Source: Paludibacteraceae bacterium (lineage in GTDB: Bacteria > Bacteroidota > Bacteroidia > Bacteroidales > Paludibacteraceae). From it: 42,444 nucleotides of DNA. The position numbers and the translations under genes were made by a program. The notes under the pieces were generated by a model. That model worked only from the letters and a program-made list of their open reading frames with translations. It did no database searches and was not told the origin of the DNA. The DNA lies in the NCBI GenBank assembly GCA_017443145.1, contig JAFSPA010000003.1, forward strand, positions 1 through 42,444, given 5' to 3'. Within the stretch, counting starts at the first letter, position 1. The number at the start of each line of letters is the position of its first letter. Positions 23,558 through 29,878 of this stretch are shown in pieces.

Positions 23558-24340
23558 TTATCCCATAACGACATCGAGCACCATCATCAGGACGAAGCCG
23601 ATGGCGAAACCGATGGTACTGAGGTTAGAGTGGGTACCGTTAGAGGCTTCGGGGATGAGTTCTTCGACTACCACATAAAGCATCGCTCCTGCAGCGAAAG
23701 CCAGTAGGTAGGGCATGGCAGGCAGGAAGAGAGATGCCAGAAGGATGATCAGCAAACCACCTACGGGTTCGACGACACCGCTCAGCGAGCCGATGAGGAA
23801 GGATCGCCAACGGCTGTTACCTGCGGCACGCATAGGCATGGAAATGATGGCGCCTTCGGGGATGTTCTGGATAGCAATACCTATCGACATTGCGAGAGCG
23901 CCCATGAGGGATATGTCGGCTTGTCCGTCCTGAGTACCGGCAAAGACCACACCGACCGCCATGCCTTCGGGCAGGTTGTGGATGGTGACCGCCAGCGCTA
24001 ACATCGCTGTGCGTGAGAGTTTGGACCGCGGTCCTTCGGGTGTGTTGGCACCAACGTGCAAGTGCGGCGTCAGTTCGTCAATCGCCAAGAGGAACAGGAT
24101 ACCCAATAGAAAACCAACAGCCGCAGGCATGACTGCCCACGGTCCTTTGTCTGCTTCCGCTTCGATCGCAGGAATGAGCAGCGACCAGACGGACGCCGCA
24201 ACCATTACACCCGATGCAAAGCCGAGTAGCGCCTTCTGCAGGCGCTCGGGCATGTCGCGCTTCATGAAGAACACGAACGAAGCGCCGAGCATTGTGCCCA
24301 GCAGCGGAATCAGCAGACCGATAAGGATAGTGGTAGTCAT
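23558..24340 (-). CDS. ZIP-family metal transporter
   Basis: A 260-aa integral membrane protein with about eight helices. The paired metal-site motifs are HNLPEGMAVGVVF and QNIPEGAIISMPM, with a later VVEELIPEA, as in ZupT-type Zn/Fe/Mn importers. It starts 5 nt after the GT4 stop and ends 10 nt before the winged-helix gene, so the three are probably one operon. The metal cannot be read from the sequence. Confidence 0.93.
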   Translation of the reverse strand: MTTTILIGLLIPLLGTMLGASFVFFMKRDMPERLQKALLGFASGVMVAASVWSLLIPAIEAEADKGPWAVMPAAVGFLLGILFLLAIDELTPHLHVGANTPEGPRSKLSRTAMLALAVTIHNLPEGMAVGVVFAGTQDGQADISLMGALAMSIGIAIQNIPEGAIISMPMRAAGNSRWRSFLIGSLSGVVEPVGGLLIILLASLFLPAMPYLLAFAAGAMLYVVVEELIPEASNGTHSNLSTIGFAIGFVLMMVLDVVMG

Positions 24341-24345
24341 GGTTA

Positions 24346-25476
24346 TTATTTATTATTTTGCTCGTCTATCGCTTCGCGGAACATGGCTTCGCACTGACGC
24401 ACAGACTCGTTGATATTATAGTGTTTGGCAAATTCGGCGTACTCATGCTCCATGCGCGCTTTCTCATCGGGATGGTCGAGCCACCAGTCAATAGCACGCG
24501 CCAAGTCTTTCGGCCAACCTGGGACAAAGAGCGAGCGTCCGTCCAGCGCAAACTGCGGCGTAGCACTCACATCGCTGTTCGCGATGATGGGCACCAGACC
24601 GGTGGCAAATGCCTCGATACAGCTGATCGCCTCGCTCTCCATATCCGAGGCATGGACATACAAGTCCGCCTGCGCCAGAAGATGAATGAGTTCGGGCTTC
24701 GAGAGGAAGACAAACTGCGGCGGGTTAGGCAGTTTCTTGCCCAACTTGACATATTCGCGATACTTCGGTCCTTTACCTGCAAAGACCAGTTGGATGCGGT
24801 CAGCGTATTTGCTGAGCGGCACGGCGTTGATGATGACGTCCTGCCGCTTCTCTTCGGAAAGCCGACCGACCATAACAATAACAATCTTGCCTTCGTATTG
24901 CGGGTCTTTGGGATGCTTGGTATAAACGAACGAGGGGTCAATACCGTTGCTGATGACATGAATCTTCGCCTTGTAGCCGCGCTTGACGAGTTCGTCTGCC
25001 ATGAACTGCGAGGGAACGTGAATATGGCTGAAATGCTGATAGAGCAGGAAATTGAAGGTGTCGTAGAAACGATTGTTAATCCATTCGGCTTTCCCCAACC
25101 CTATCGAGGAAGTGATATTCTCCGGCTGGATATGGAAGGCGGCTGTGGACGGTTTATGCATTCTGTCCGCCACCAGTTTGGTGGTTGCTTCCAGCACAAA
25201 CGGCATCATACAATGCACCACATCCGCCCATGCCACCGCTTCTCGGATGATCTCCAAGTCCACTTGGGCAAACTGGAACCCTTGCGAGTGAATCAAATCG
25301 TTGAAGACAGGCACTTTGAACTCTTTGAGAACAAACTTGTCCGGAGCCGGTTTACCGGTGGTCAGAATACGAACTTCGTTGCCATGTTCGCGTAATACAG
25401 CGGCAAAACGCTGCGCAGAAATTGACGTACCATTATTGGTGGTATCGTAAGTGTCAATCACTAAAAGGATTTTCAT
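24346..25476 (-). CDS. Glycosyltransferase family 4
   Basis: A 376-aa GT-B enzyme. The start MKILLVIDTYDTTNNGTSIS shows the N-terminal Rossmann strand and acceptor loop; HVISNGIDPSF and IVMVGRLSEEKRQDV mark the donor domain; the terminal signature is SDMESEAISCIEAFATGLVP. It resembles Bacteroidetes and Firmicutes diacylglycerol glucosyltransferases, so a glycolipid product is plausible but not shown. First gene of the GT4-ZIP-winged-helix series. Confidence 0.9.
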   Translation of the reverse strand: MKILLVIDTYDTTNNGTSISAQRFAAVLREHGNEVRILTTGKPAPDKFVLKEFKVPVFNDLIHSQGFQFAQVDLEIIREAVAWADVVHCMMPFVLEATTKLVADRMHKPSTAAFHIQPENITSSIGLGKAEWINNRFYDTFNFLLYQHFSHIHVPSQFMADELVKRGYKAKIHVISNGIDPSFVYTKHPKDPQYEGKIVIVMVGRLSEEKRQDVIINAVPLSKYADRIQLVFAGKGPKYREYVKLGKKLPNPPQFVFLSKPELIHLLAQADLYVHASDMESEAISCIEAFATGLVPIIANSDVSATPQFALDGRSLFVPGWPKDLARAIDWWLDHPDEKARMEHEYAEFAKHYNINESVRQCEAMFREAIDEQNNK

Positions 25477-25501
25477 AGATTAGATATCAATTGCATTTTT
25501 T

Positions 25502-25750
25502 TTATGCATGCACAATAGTCTTCGCGAACTCGCGAAGGGCTTTCATGTCCTCTGCAATGACCATGCTGTTACCGTTGGTATGTCCCTTGGCTTTGATGAA
25601 ATACACTCCGTCGCAAATCTTCTGGCTGTCCGGGAAATTGTAGTACGCGCCGTTGGTGAAGGTTACCGGCACGAGGTTCGAGATGCACGGCGCGTAGTTT
25701 CTTGAAAAGAGGCGATTGCAGGGCGCCTTTGACGCCGAGCGTGAGTACGT
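25502..25750 (-). pseudogene. C-terminal remnant of an unidentified gene
   Basis: Directly after the OhrR stop, a coding-like frame without a start runs SNLVPVTFTNGAYYNF, SQKICDGVYFIKAKGHT and DMKALREFAKTIVHA to a stop at 25502. Upstream, another frame (NVLTLGVKGALQSPLFKKL) looks coding, so a frameshift or deletion joins the two. I do not recognise the family. It was probably the last gene of the peroxide operon. Confidence 0.55.
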
Positions 25751-25752
25751 TG

Positions 25753-26187
25753 CTATCGCAGTCCGTCGATGAGTGCATCCAAGGCAGGCATAGCAGCCCG
25801 CAGACAGTTGATGTCTTCCATCTTGTCAGACAGTTGTGCTACCAGGCAATCCGGGATGTCCTTGGCTCGTTCTTCCAGCGCTTTGCCTTTTGCCGTTAAA
25901 GAGACGATACGCTGACGCGTGTCTTCTTTGCCGCGTTTGCGTGAGAGCAGACCTTGTTTCTCCATGCGTTGGAGTAGGGGAGTAACGGTATTGGTCTCCA
26001 AATGTAACCGACGGGCGATATCGTTCACCGGCTGATGGTCTTTCTCCCACAGCACGAGCAGCACCAGGTACTGCGGGTACGTGATGCCGAGCGGCTCAAA
26101 ATAAGGGAAATATGCCTGCATAATCAACCGTGCCGCCGTATAGAGACGGAAGCACAGTTGATTATCCAGTTTCAGATTGTCGTACAT
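25753..26187 (-). CDS. MarR-family regulator, OhrR type
   Basis: A 144-aa winged-helix repressor. It starts MYDNLKLDNQLCFRLYTAAR; the Cys12 context matches the peroxide-sensing Cys of OhrR proteins. The DNA-binding part is DIARRLHLETNTVTPLLQRM and the wing KRGKEDTRQRIVSLT. In OhrR, oxidation of this Cys by organic peroxides releases the DNA. The frame opens earlier at 26268, but that part belongs to the preceding small gene; ATG 26185-26187 fits the family and lies 4 nt after that gene's stop. Probably autoregulates the peroxide operon through palindromes at 27531-27581. Confidence 0.9.
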   Translation of the reverse strand: MYDNLKLDNQLCFRLYTAARLIMQAYFPYFEPLGITYPQYLVLLVLWEKDHQPVNDIARRLHLETNTVTPLLQRMEKQGLLSRKRGKEDTRQRIVSLTAKGKALEERAKDIPDCLVAQLSDKMEDINCLRAAMPALDALIDGLR

Positions 26188-26191
26188 GAAC

Positions 26192-26368
26192 TTATGCAGG
26201 TTGCCATTTGCAGCGTACAGGCGACACGATAGCGCCTTCCTTCTTGAGGTCTGCAAACGCTTTGTCAACCACTTTGCGGTCCAAGCCTGTCATTTCTGCA
26301 ATCTTACCGGCGTTAACGGGTGCGCCTGCTTTGCGCATCGCGTTCAATACTTGTTCTTTTGCTTCCAT
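26192..26368 (-). CDS. 58-aa winged-helix protein
   Basis: A short gene that is easily missed: 58 codons starting MEAKEQVLNAMRKAGAPVNA, continuing KIAEMTGLDRKVVDKAF and DLKKEGAIVSPVRCKW. The pattern (helix, helix-turn-helix, two wing strands) is a minimal winged helix; similar tiny proteins occur in Bacteroidales. It lies 19 nt after the ferritin-like gene and 4 nt before ohrR. It carries one Cys near its end. DNA binding is inferred. Confidence 0.8.
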   Translation of the reverse strand: MEAKEQVLNAMRKAGAPVNAGKIAEMTGLDRKVVDKAFADLKKEGAIVSPVRCKWQPA

Positions 26369-26387
26369 GAAATTAAATTTTTGAAGA

Positions 26388-26849
26388 TTACATCATTGCG
26401 ATTAAGAAGTTCTCGTAACCGAGTTTCTTGATGTAACCGAGGTATTGCTCTTCCCAAGCCATGTGCTCTTTCTCGCCGTCAATCCATTTCTGAATCAGTT
26501 TCTGGGTAGGATAATCGTCTGCGAAAGCAGCTGCCAATTCGCTCAGTTCTTTTATGGCTTCCGGTTGGTAATCCTCCTCAATCTGTTTCTTGGGATCGTC
26601 ATAGAACGGGAACTCGATGGTCTTCATTGCTTCCTGCAGGTCAGCCGGCTTGCAGCCGAGCTCTACCAAGCGGTTGAGAACCTCTTCTGCCTCGTCCCAC
26701 TCTTCCTCTGCTTCCTCTTTCCATTTGTCAGCGAGTTTGTTCCAGCCGTTCAGACGGTCGTACGCCGAGAAAGCGAAATGTTGTTTACTGTTTCCAAACC
26801 AAACTGCGCCCAGATATGCCAGGCCTTTCAATGCTTCTTCTTTAGTCAT
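26388..26849 (-). CDS. Ferritin-like diiron protein
   Basis: A 153-aa all-helical protein. Helices carry spaced Glu/His residues expected of a diiron four-helix bundle: FAFSAYDRLNGWNKLADKWK, EEAEEEWDEAEEVLNRLVE and the last helix DGEKEHMAWEEQYLGYIK (ExxH then EE). Such proteins bind iron and remove peroxide. Its place between glutathione peroxidase and OhrR supports a role in peroxide or iron stress. Which subfamily (bacterioferritin, Dps-like or DUF) is uncertain. Confidence 0.72.
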   Translation of the reverse strand: MTKEEALKGLAYLGAVWFGNSKQHFAFSAYDRLNGWNKLADKWKEEAEEEWDEAEEVLNRLVELGCKPADLQEAMKTIEFPFYDDPKKQIEEDYQPEAIKELSELAAAFADDYPTQKLIQKWIDGEKEHMAWEEQYLGYIKKLGYENFLIAMM

Positions 26850-26870
26850 AATAGATGTAATTTTAAAGGT

Positions 26871-27518
26871 TTATAATAATTTAAGTATATCTTTCTCAAT
26901 GTCCTCGGGCTTGGTAGTTGGTGCATAACGACCAATTACATTACCTTCACGGTCAACGAGGAACTTCGTGAAGTTCCAACGTATATCGTTCTCTTTTTTA
27001 TATGTCTTGCTGATAGTTTTGAGCAACTTAGCAGTGCTTTTCGCTTTTAGACCATTGTATTCTTCGCTTGGGGCTTGCTCTTTGAGGTATTCAAATAGAG
27101 GAGAAGCATTTTCACCATTTACCTCAATCTTCGCAAATTGCGGGAATGAAACATTGTATTTCAATTGGCAGAATGTTACAATTTCTTCCTCTGTTCCCGG
27201 AGCTTGACCGGCAAACTGGTTGCAAGGAAAGTCCAAAATCACAAGACCCTTGTCCTGATATTTCTTGTAGAGGTTCTCCAGTGCCTCGTACTGCGGTGTG
27301 AACCCGCAACCGGTTGCGGTATTAACAACTAAAAGAACCTTGCCTTTGTACTCAGCCAACGAAACGGGCTGTTTTTTGGTGTCAAGCACCATAAAATCAT
27401 AAAGTGTCATATCATTTGCTATTTTAGAATTTATATTCTCTTTTTTCGCTTTCCTCTCCCCCGCATATCCGACTAATGCAACCATTACGCATGCAATAAT
27501 AAGGAGTGATTTCTTCAT
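26871..27518 (-). CDS. Glutathione peroxidase family thiol peroxidase (exported)
   Basis: A 215-aa protein with a signal peptide (SLLIIACVMVALVGYAG) and the GPx fold: VVNTATGCGFTPQYEALE (peroxidatic Cys instead of Sec), FPCNQFAGQAPGT (resolving Cys region) and WNFTKFLVDREGNVI. It probably reduces hydroperoxides with thioredoxin-like donors in the periplasm. First gene of an operon with the ferritin-like, 58-aa winged-helix and OhrR genes. Two ATCG-N4-CGAT palindromes flank its promoter. A C-terminal piece of a second GPx gene lies at 29615-29809. Confidence 0.94.
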   Translation of the reverse strand: MKKSLLIIACVMVALVGYAGERKAKKENINSKIANDMTLYDFMVLDTKKQPVSLAEYKGKVLLVVNTATGCGFTPQYEALENLYKKYQDKGLVILDFPCNQFAGQAPGTEEEIVTFCQLKYNVSFPQFAKIEVNGENASPLFEYLKEQAPSEEYNGLKAKSTAKLLKTISKTYKKENDIRWNFTKFLVDREGNVIGRYAPTTKPEDIEKDILKLL

Positions 27519-27530
27519 AATTAACTAATT

Positions 27531-27581
27531 TATATCGTTCACGATGCAAAAGTACAACAAATATTTTATATCGCAAACGAT
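27531..27581 (-). promoter_or_regulatory. Twin operator-like palindromes at the GPx operon
   Basis: Two copies of TATATCG-N4-CGAT on the plus strand, 27531-27545 and 27567-27581, 36 bp apart. One covers the region of transcription start, the other the -33 box. The size and symmetry fit a MarR-family operator. Confidence 0.6.
27547..27577 (-). promoter_or_regulatory. Promoter of the peroxide operon
   Basis: Minus strand TTTG (27577-27574), 19 nt, TACTTTTG (27554-27547). Confidence 0.8.
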
Positions 27582-27793
27582 TTATCTGAAAAAATGATGA
27601 AAATCTTCATTTTGCTACTTGGAGATTGCAATCGCTTTTAGAGCTTATTGGCTTGTCGGGCAAAAGTGAAAAGGGCTTTCGGCAGATGGCAGTTATCATC
27701 GACGGCATCACCAAACAACTCGAGCAAGACGCTGTGAATTATTTTTTTCGGGCAAAATCATGTTATTCTGCATTTTTATGCAGATTTATTTGC
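27582..27793. other. Region without a confident gene
   Basis: Part of a ~365-nt gap between the GPx promoter and the small-gene cassette. A plus-strand stretch from about 27626 reads LLELIGLSGKSEKGFRQM and AVIIDGITKQLEQDAV, which looks like a protein end, but it has no promoter or RBS and then runs into A/T-rich noncoding sequence. It may be a gene remnant; I could not assign it. Confidence 0.35.
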
Positions 27794-27830
27794 AAAAAAA
27801 GTGCAGAAATCGTCAAATTCCTGCACTTTT
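27794..27830 (-). terminator. Terminator of the five-gene cassette
   Basis: On the minus strand AAAAGTGCAG, 14-nt loop, CTGCAC followed by seven T. The small hairpin GTCGAG/CTCGAC precedes it at 27831-27845. Confidence 0.72.
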
Positions 27831-27882
27831 GTCGAGAGGCTCGACACCCAAAGGGCCATACGGGTGATTAGCCCAACAATTT

Positions 27883-27948
27883 TCCCCGGAGCGTCCTCCC
27901 GCCAAACGGGAGGAGCGGCATCCGCCTAGGAGGGCTGGTGGGTTACCC
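27883..27948. repeat. GC-rich two-hairpin element, copy 1
   Basis: CCTCCCG/CGGGAGG (27895-27913), then GCGG-CAT-CCGC (27915-27925), then a G-rich run (GGAGGGCTGG). The same order of parts appears, inverted, at 40591-40648. It stands out from the A/T-rich surroundings and overlaps the end of the last cassette gene. Confidence 0.6.
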
Positions 27949-28257
27949 TTGGTAATTTTGCCACTCACGATGCCATACGTAGTCACGCAGCTTCTTGTAG
28001 GTGGTCTGTGCCTTGAACTCGGTTTGAGCGGTGTTAAGGCTCGTCGGGTTCTTCATGACAGCCGCCGTCGCTTGTGCCACAGCCGCGAACTTATCGAAGC
28101 GTGCCAACTCGTCGGCGCTGTACGGCGTGGTACGCTTTCCGCGGATTTGGGTGTACTTGCGGTCGTTCTCACTGCGATAGCAGTACGTCACACGACTTTT
28201 CTTACTCAGTTTGCCCGACACATGATCAACCGGGTCTAAAAATACAACTTTACTCAT
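27943..28257 (-). CDS. Cassette protein A1 (unknown, 104 aa)
   Basis: No known family recognised. It starts MSKVVFLDPVDHVSGKL, has a basic stretch (RGKRTTPYSADELARFDKF), an Ala-rich helix and ends LRDYVWHREWQN. It is clearly homologous to A2: both have PY-x-A-x-ELAR-x2-KFA-x3-A followed by a terminal L-x2-[YF]-[VI]-x-H-[RK]-E-[WY]. The N-terminal DP-x4-SGK is shared with A3. Last gene of the cassette. Probably a small soluble nucleic-acid- or protein-binding protein; function unknown. Confidence 0.75.
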   Translation of the reverse strand: MSKVVFLDPVDHVSGKLSKKSRVTYCYRSENDRKYTQIRGKRTTPYSADELARFDKFAAVAQATAAVMKNPTSLNTAQTEFKAQTTYKKLRDYVWHREWQNYQG

Positions 28258-28268
28258 AGTTTTTGTGT

Positions 28269-28284
28269 TTAGGGTTTAGGTTTA
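28269..28284 (-). repeat. Junction repeat TAAACCTAAACCCTAA, copy before A1
   Basis: A 16-nt exact match to 28608-28623. Its first TAA is the stop codon of A2. It lies 11 nt before the A1 start. Confidence 0.85.
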
Positions 28285-28602
28285 GACTAGTTTTTCGTAC
28301 TCCTTGTGCATGATGAATGCAGAGAGGAATTGGTACTTGTCTTGTTTGAGCCAATCCGCTTTGTAAGCGGCTTTTTGCTCGGAGGTGAGAGCTTTGACGG
28401 CAGCTGCAGCCTGTGCGAACTTTGCTTGTCGAGCTAACTCGCTTGCGTCGTACGGGTTTGTCTCCAAGTTGCGCGGGTTGCACATTTTACCGGTGCAGAG
28501 GACTTTTTTGTCCTTACCGCGGCGTTGGAAGTACGTGTCGGAGTGCTGACAGATTTTGCCATGGTAGTTCTTCACCATTTCGATAGGAGTGTACTTTGCC
28601 AT
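28282..28602 (-). CDS. Cassette protein A2 (unknown, 106 aa)
   Basis: A paralogue of A1. It starts MAKYTPIEMVKNYHGKI, has a basic Cys-containing region (KKVLCTGKMCNPRN), then YDASELARQAKFAQAAAAV and ends LSAFIMHKEYEKLV. The GK near residue 15 and the ELAR-KFA helix are the family hallmarks. Two Cys (CTGKMC) could bind metal. It lies 5 nt after the membrane protein stop. No known family recognised. Confidence 0.75.
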   Translation of the reverse strand: MAKYTPIEMVKNYHGKICQHSDTYFQRRGKDKKVLCTGKMCNPRNLETNPYDASELARQAKFAQAAAAVKALTSEQKAAYKADWLKQDKYQFLSAFIMHKEYEKLV

Positions 28603-28607
28603 TTTCG

Positions 28608-28623
28608 TTAGGGTTTAGGTTTA
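28608..28623 (-). repeat. Junction repeat TAAACCTAAACCCTAA, copy before A2
   Basis: The same 16 nt as 28269-28284. Here it encodes the last residues (KPKP) and the stop codon of the membrane protein, 5 nt before the A2 start. Confidence 0.85.
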
Positions 28624-28841
28624 ACATTAGGTTTATTTTTACTCTCCATACGGGAGAGTGTTTTGTGTTTGTAGTGATAATCTACACCGATTACGGCCCC
28701 GGCGAAGGTGAGTGCTTCTCCGAAAGCGACGAGGACGGTAGGGTCAATGACTCCTTCGGGGTCGATGTATAGAGAGCACATCACCATTACGATGCCGCCG
28801 ATGACGGTCAGTCCAGCCAATATCACCTGTGCGAACTTCAT
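28608..28841 (-). CDS. Cassette two-helix membrane protein (77 aa)
   Basis: A 77-aa protein with two hydrophobic segments (FAQVILAGLTVIGGIVMVM, and LVAFGEALTFAGAVIGV) joined by an acidic loop (IDPEGVIDPT), and a basic tail (HYKHKTLSRMESKNK). The DYHYKHK end and the size recall small membrane proteins of Bacteroidetes phages and holin-like proteins; that link is from memory and weak. Its start overlaps the lipoprotein stop by 4 nt (ATGA), so the two are probably made together. Confidence 0.72.
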   Translation of the reverse strand: MKFAQVILAGLTVIGGIVMVMCSLYIDPEGVIDPTVLVAFGEALTFAGAVIGVDYHYKHKTLSRMESKNKPNVKPKP

Positions 28842-29026
28842 TTCTTTACTGCGTTGTAGGATTCGACTGTTTTGGTGGTGATGGTTGTGGTAGTGTCACC
28901 GCGTTGTGAGTACTGTGACGAGGTGGTGACGGTGCGTGTCACGTTACAGGACGTGAGGCAGATGGCTGCGACCATTGCGCAGAACAGCAAGCAAAATGCC
29001 GTAAGTGTGATAAAATGTTTTGTCAT
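28838..29026 (-). CDS. Cassette small lipoprotein (62 aa)
   Basis: A 62-aa protein with a lipoprotein signal (FCLLFCAMVAAICLTSC; lipobox LTSC) and a short mature part of ~35 residues rich in Thr (TRTVTTSS, TTTTITTKTVE). It begins 16 nt after the A3 stop and overlaps the membrane protein gene. A lipoprotein plus a two-helix membrane protein recalls phage lysis pairs, but the mature part is not Pro-rich as in classical spanins. Function unknown. Confidence 0.7.
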   Translation of the reverse strand: MTKHFITLTAFCLLFCAMVAAICLTSCNVTRTVTTSSQYSQRGDTTTTITTKTVESYNAVKK

Positions 29027-29042
29027 AATGTTTGTAAGTCTA

Positions 29043-29360
29043 TTAGGTTAGTTTCTTTGTTTTGTTGGGCTTGTAGTAGTAGTTGAGTGAGTTTGTTAGG
29101 CGGCGGAGAAGGTCGAGGCGGTATGTGGTGGCTTGGGCGGCAAAATCTGGGTCTTGCAACAGCAGCTTGGCATAGAGCGAAGCCGCTCCCATCTTCTGGC
29201 GATGGGCAGTTTGGGCATCGCTCCAGTGGTCTGGTTTGTTCTGATAGCAATAGGTGGAGTCGTAGATGCCGAAGAGTTTGCGCTGGGAGATTTTGGACTT
29301 CTTGCCGAAAATCTTGCCGCTGGCTGACTGAATAGGGTCTTGGTAGGTTGTTTTGGACAT
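29043..29360 (-). CDS. Cassette protein A3 (unknown, 105 aa)
   Basis: A divergent paralogue of A1 and A2. It starts MSKTTYQDPIQSASGKIFGK, sharing DP-x4-SGK and the basic KKSK stretch with A1, then TYCYQNKPDHWSDAQTAH, corresponding to TYCYRSEND of A1, and a helical C-terminal half ending LNYYYKPNKTKKLT. First gene of the cassette; a ~150-nt leader with two tandem repeats separates it from the promoter. Function unknown. Confidence 0.72.
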   Translation of the reverse strand: MSKTTYQDPIQSASGKIFGKKSKISQRKLFGIYDSTYCYQNKPDHWSDAQTAHRQKMGAASLYAKLLLQDPDFAAQATTYRLDLLRRLTNSLNYYYKPNKTKKLT

Positions 29361-29373
29361 AGTTGTATAGATT

Positions 29374-29413
29374 GTTAAATTGTTAAGCTGTTAAGTTGTT
29401 AAGTAGTTATTTT
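29374..29413 (-). repeat. 8-bp tandem repeat in the cassette leader
   Basis: Five units with period 8, starting at 29374, 29382, 29390, 29398 and 29406: GTTAAATT, GTTAAGCT, GTTAAGTT, GTTAAGTA, GTTATTTT. It ends 13 nt from the A3 start codon on the transcript. Confidence 0.8.
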
Positions 29414-29447
29414 GCGGTTGTCGCATAGAGACGTACCGTATATGTTG

Positions 29448-29491
29448 TGTTAATGCTATGTTAATCCTGTGTTAATGCTGTGTTGGGGATT
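29448..29491 (-). repeat. 11-bp tandem repeat in the cassette leader
   Basis: TGTTAATGCTA, TGTTAATCCTG, TGTTAATGCTG, then a partial TGTTGGGGATT; period 11. Confidence 0.8.
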
Positions 29492-29509
29492 GCAGGCTAA
29501 AAGTGAGTG

Positions 29510-29541
29510 CAAAGGTACTACAATTTTTTGAATTATGCAAA
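29510..29541 (-). promoter_or_regulatory. Promoter of the five-gene cassette
   Basis: Minus strand TTTG (29541-29538), 20 nt, TACCTTTG (29517-29510). The leader to the A3 start is about 145 nt. Confidence 0.82.
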
Positions 29542-29614
29542 TTTATTTTGCATTTTTATCGAAAAGGGACAAATAATTCTCCTAAAAAATAAAATAAAAT
29601 CCTTTTTTCGTCAA

Positions 29615-29812
29615 TTATAATACGTTTACTATATTTTGCTCAAAATCTTTGGGCTCTGCGGTCGGCGCGAAGCGTTTAATCGTTTTACCGTCCTTGGAGA
29701 TAAGGAATTTGGTGAAGTTCCATTGAATATCGCTTTCCGTTTTCGCGCTGTTGCTGATGCGTTTGAAGAGCGCTTTGGCAGCTTTAGCCTTAAAGCCGTT
29801 AGGCTCCCGTCC
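29615..29812 (-). pseudogene. Glutathione peroxidase C-terminal remnant
   Basis: About 65 residues (PNGFKAKAAKALFKRIS, SDIQWNFTKFLISKDGK, IKRFAPTAEPKDF) align with the C-terminus of the intact GPx at 26871. The active-site Cys half is missing; upstream DNA is now the promoter of the HAD gene on the other strand. The sequence differs at many positions, so this is an old second GPx gene and not a recent copy. Confidence 0.88.
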
Positions 29813-29840
29813 CCCAAAACGTATTTTTTTGGCTAAAATC

Positions 29841-29871
29841 TTGTGCATTTCAAAAATTTATAGTACTTTTG
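29841..29871 (+). promoter_or_regulatory. Promoter of the YjjG-like HAD gene
   Basis: TTG (29841-29843), 20 nt, TACTTTTG (29864-29871). The ATG is 7 nt after the -7 box, so the message is leaderless or nearly so. Confidence 0.82.
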
Positions 29872-29878
29872 CAGCGGA

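Noticed and set aside
27626..27871. Plus-strand frame of 81 codons before the cassette
   Set aside because: The first ~40 residues look protein-like, but the rest is A/T-rich noncoding DNA and a terminator; no promoter. Kept only as a possible remnant.
28269..28623. Telomere-like CCCTAAA repeats as a sign of a linear replicon end
   Set aside because: Only short copies at two internal gene junctions, with genes on both sides.
27943..29360. Toxin-antitoxin system as explanation for the small-gene cassette
   Set aside because: Five genes, a lipoprotein and a two-helix membrane protein, and no typical toxin or antitoxin motifs.
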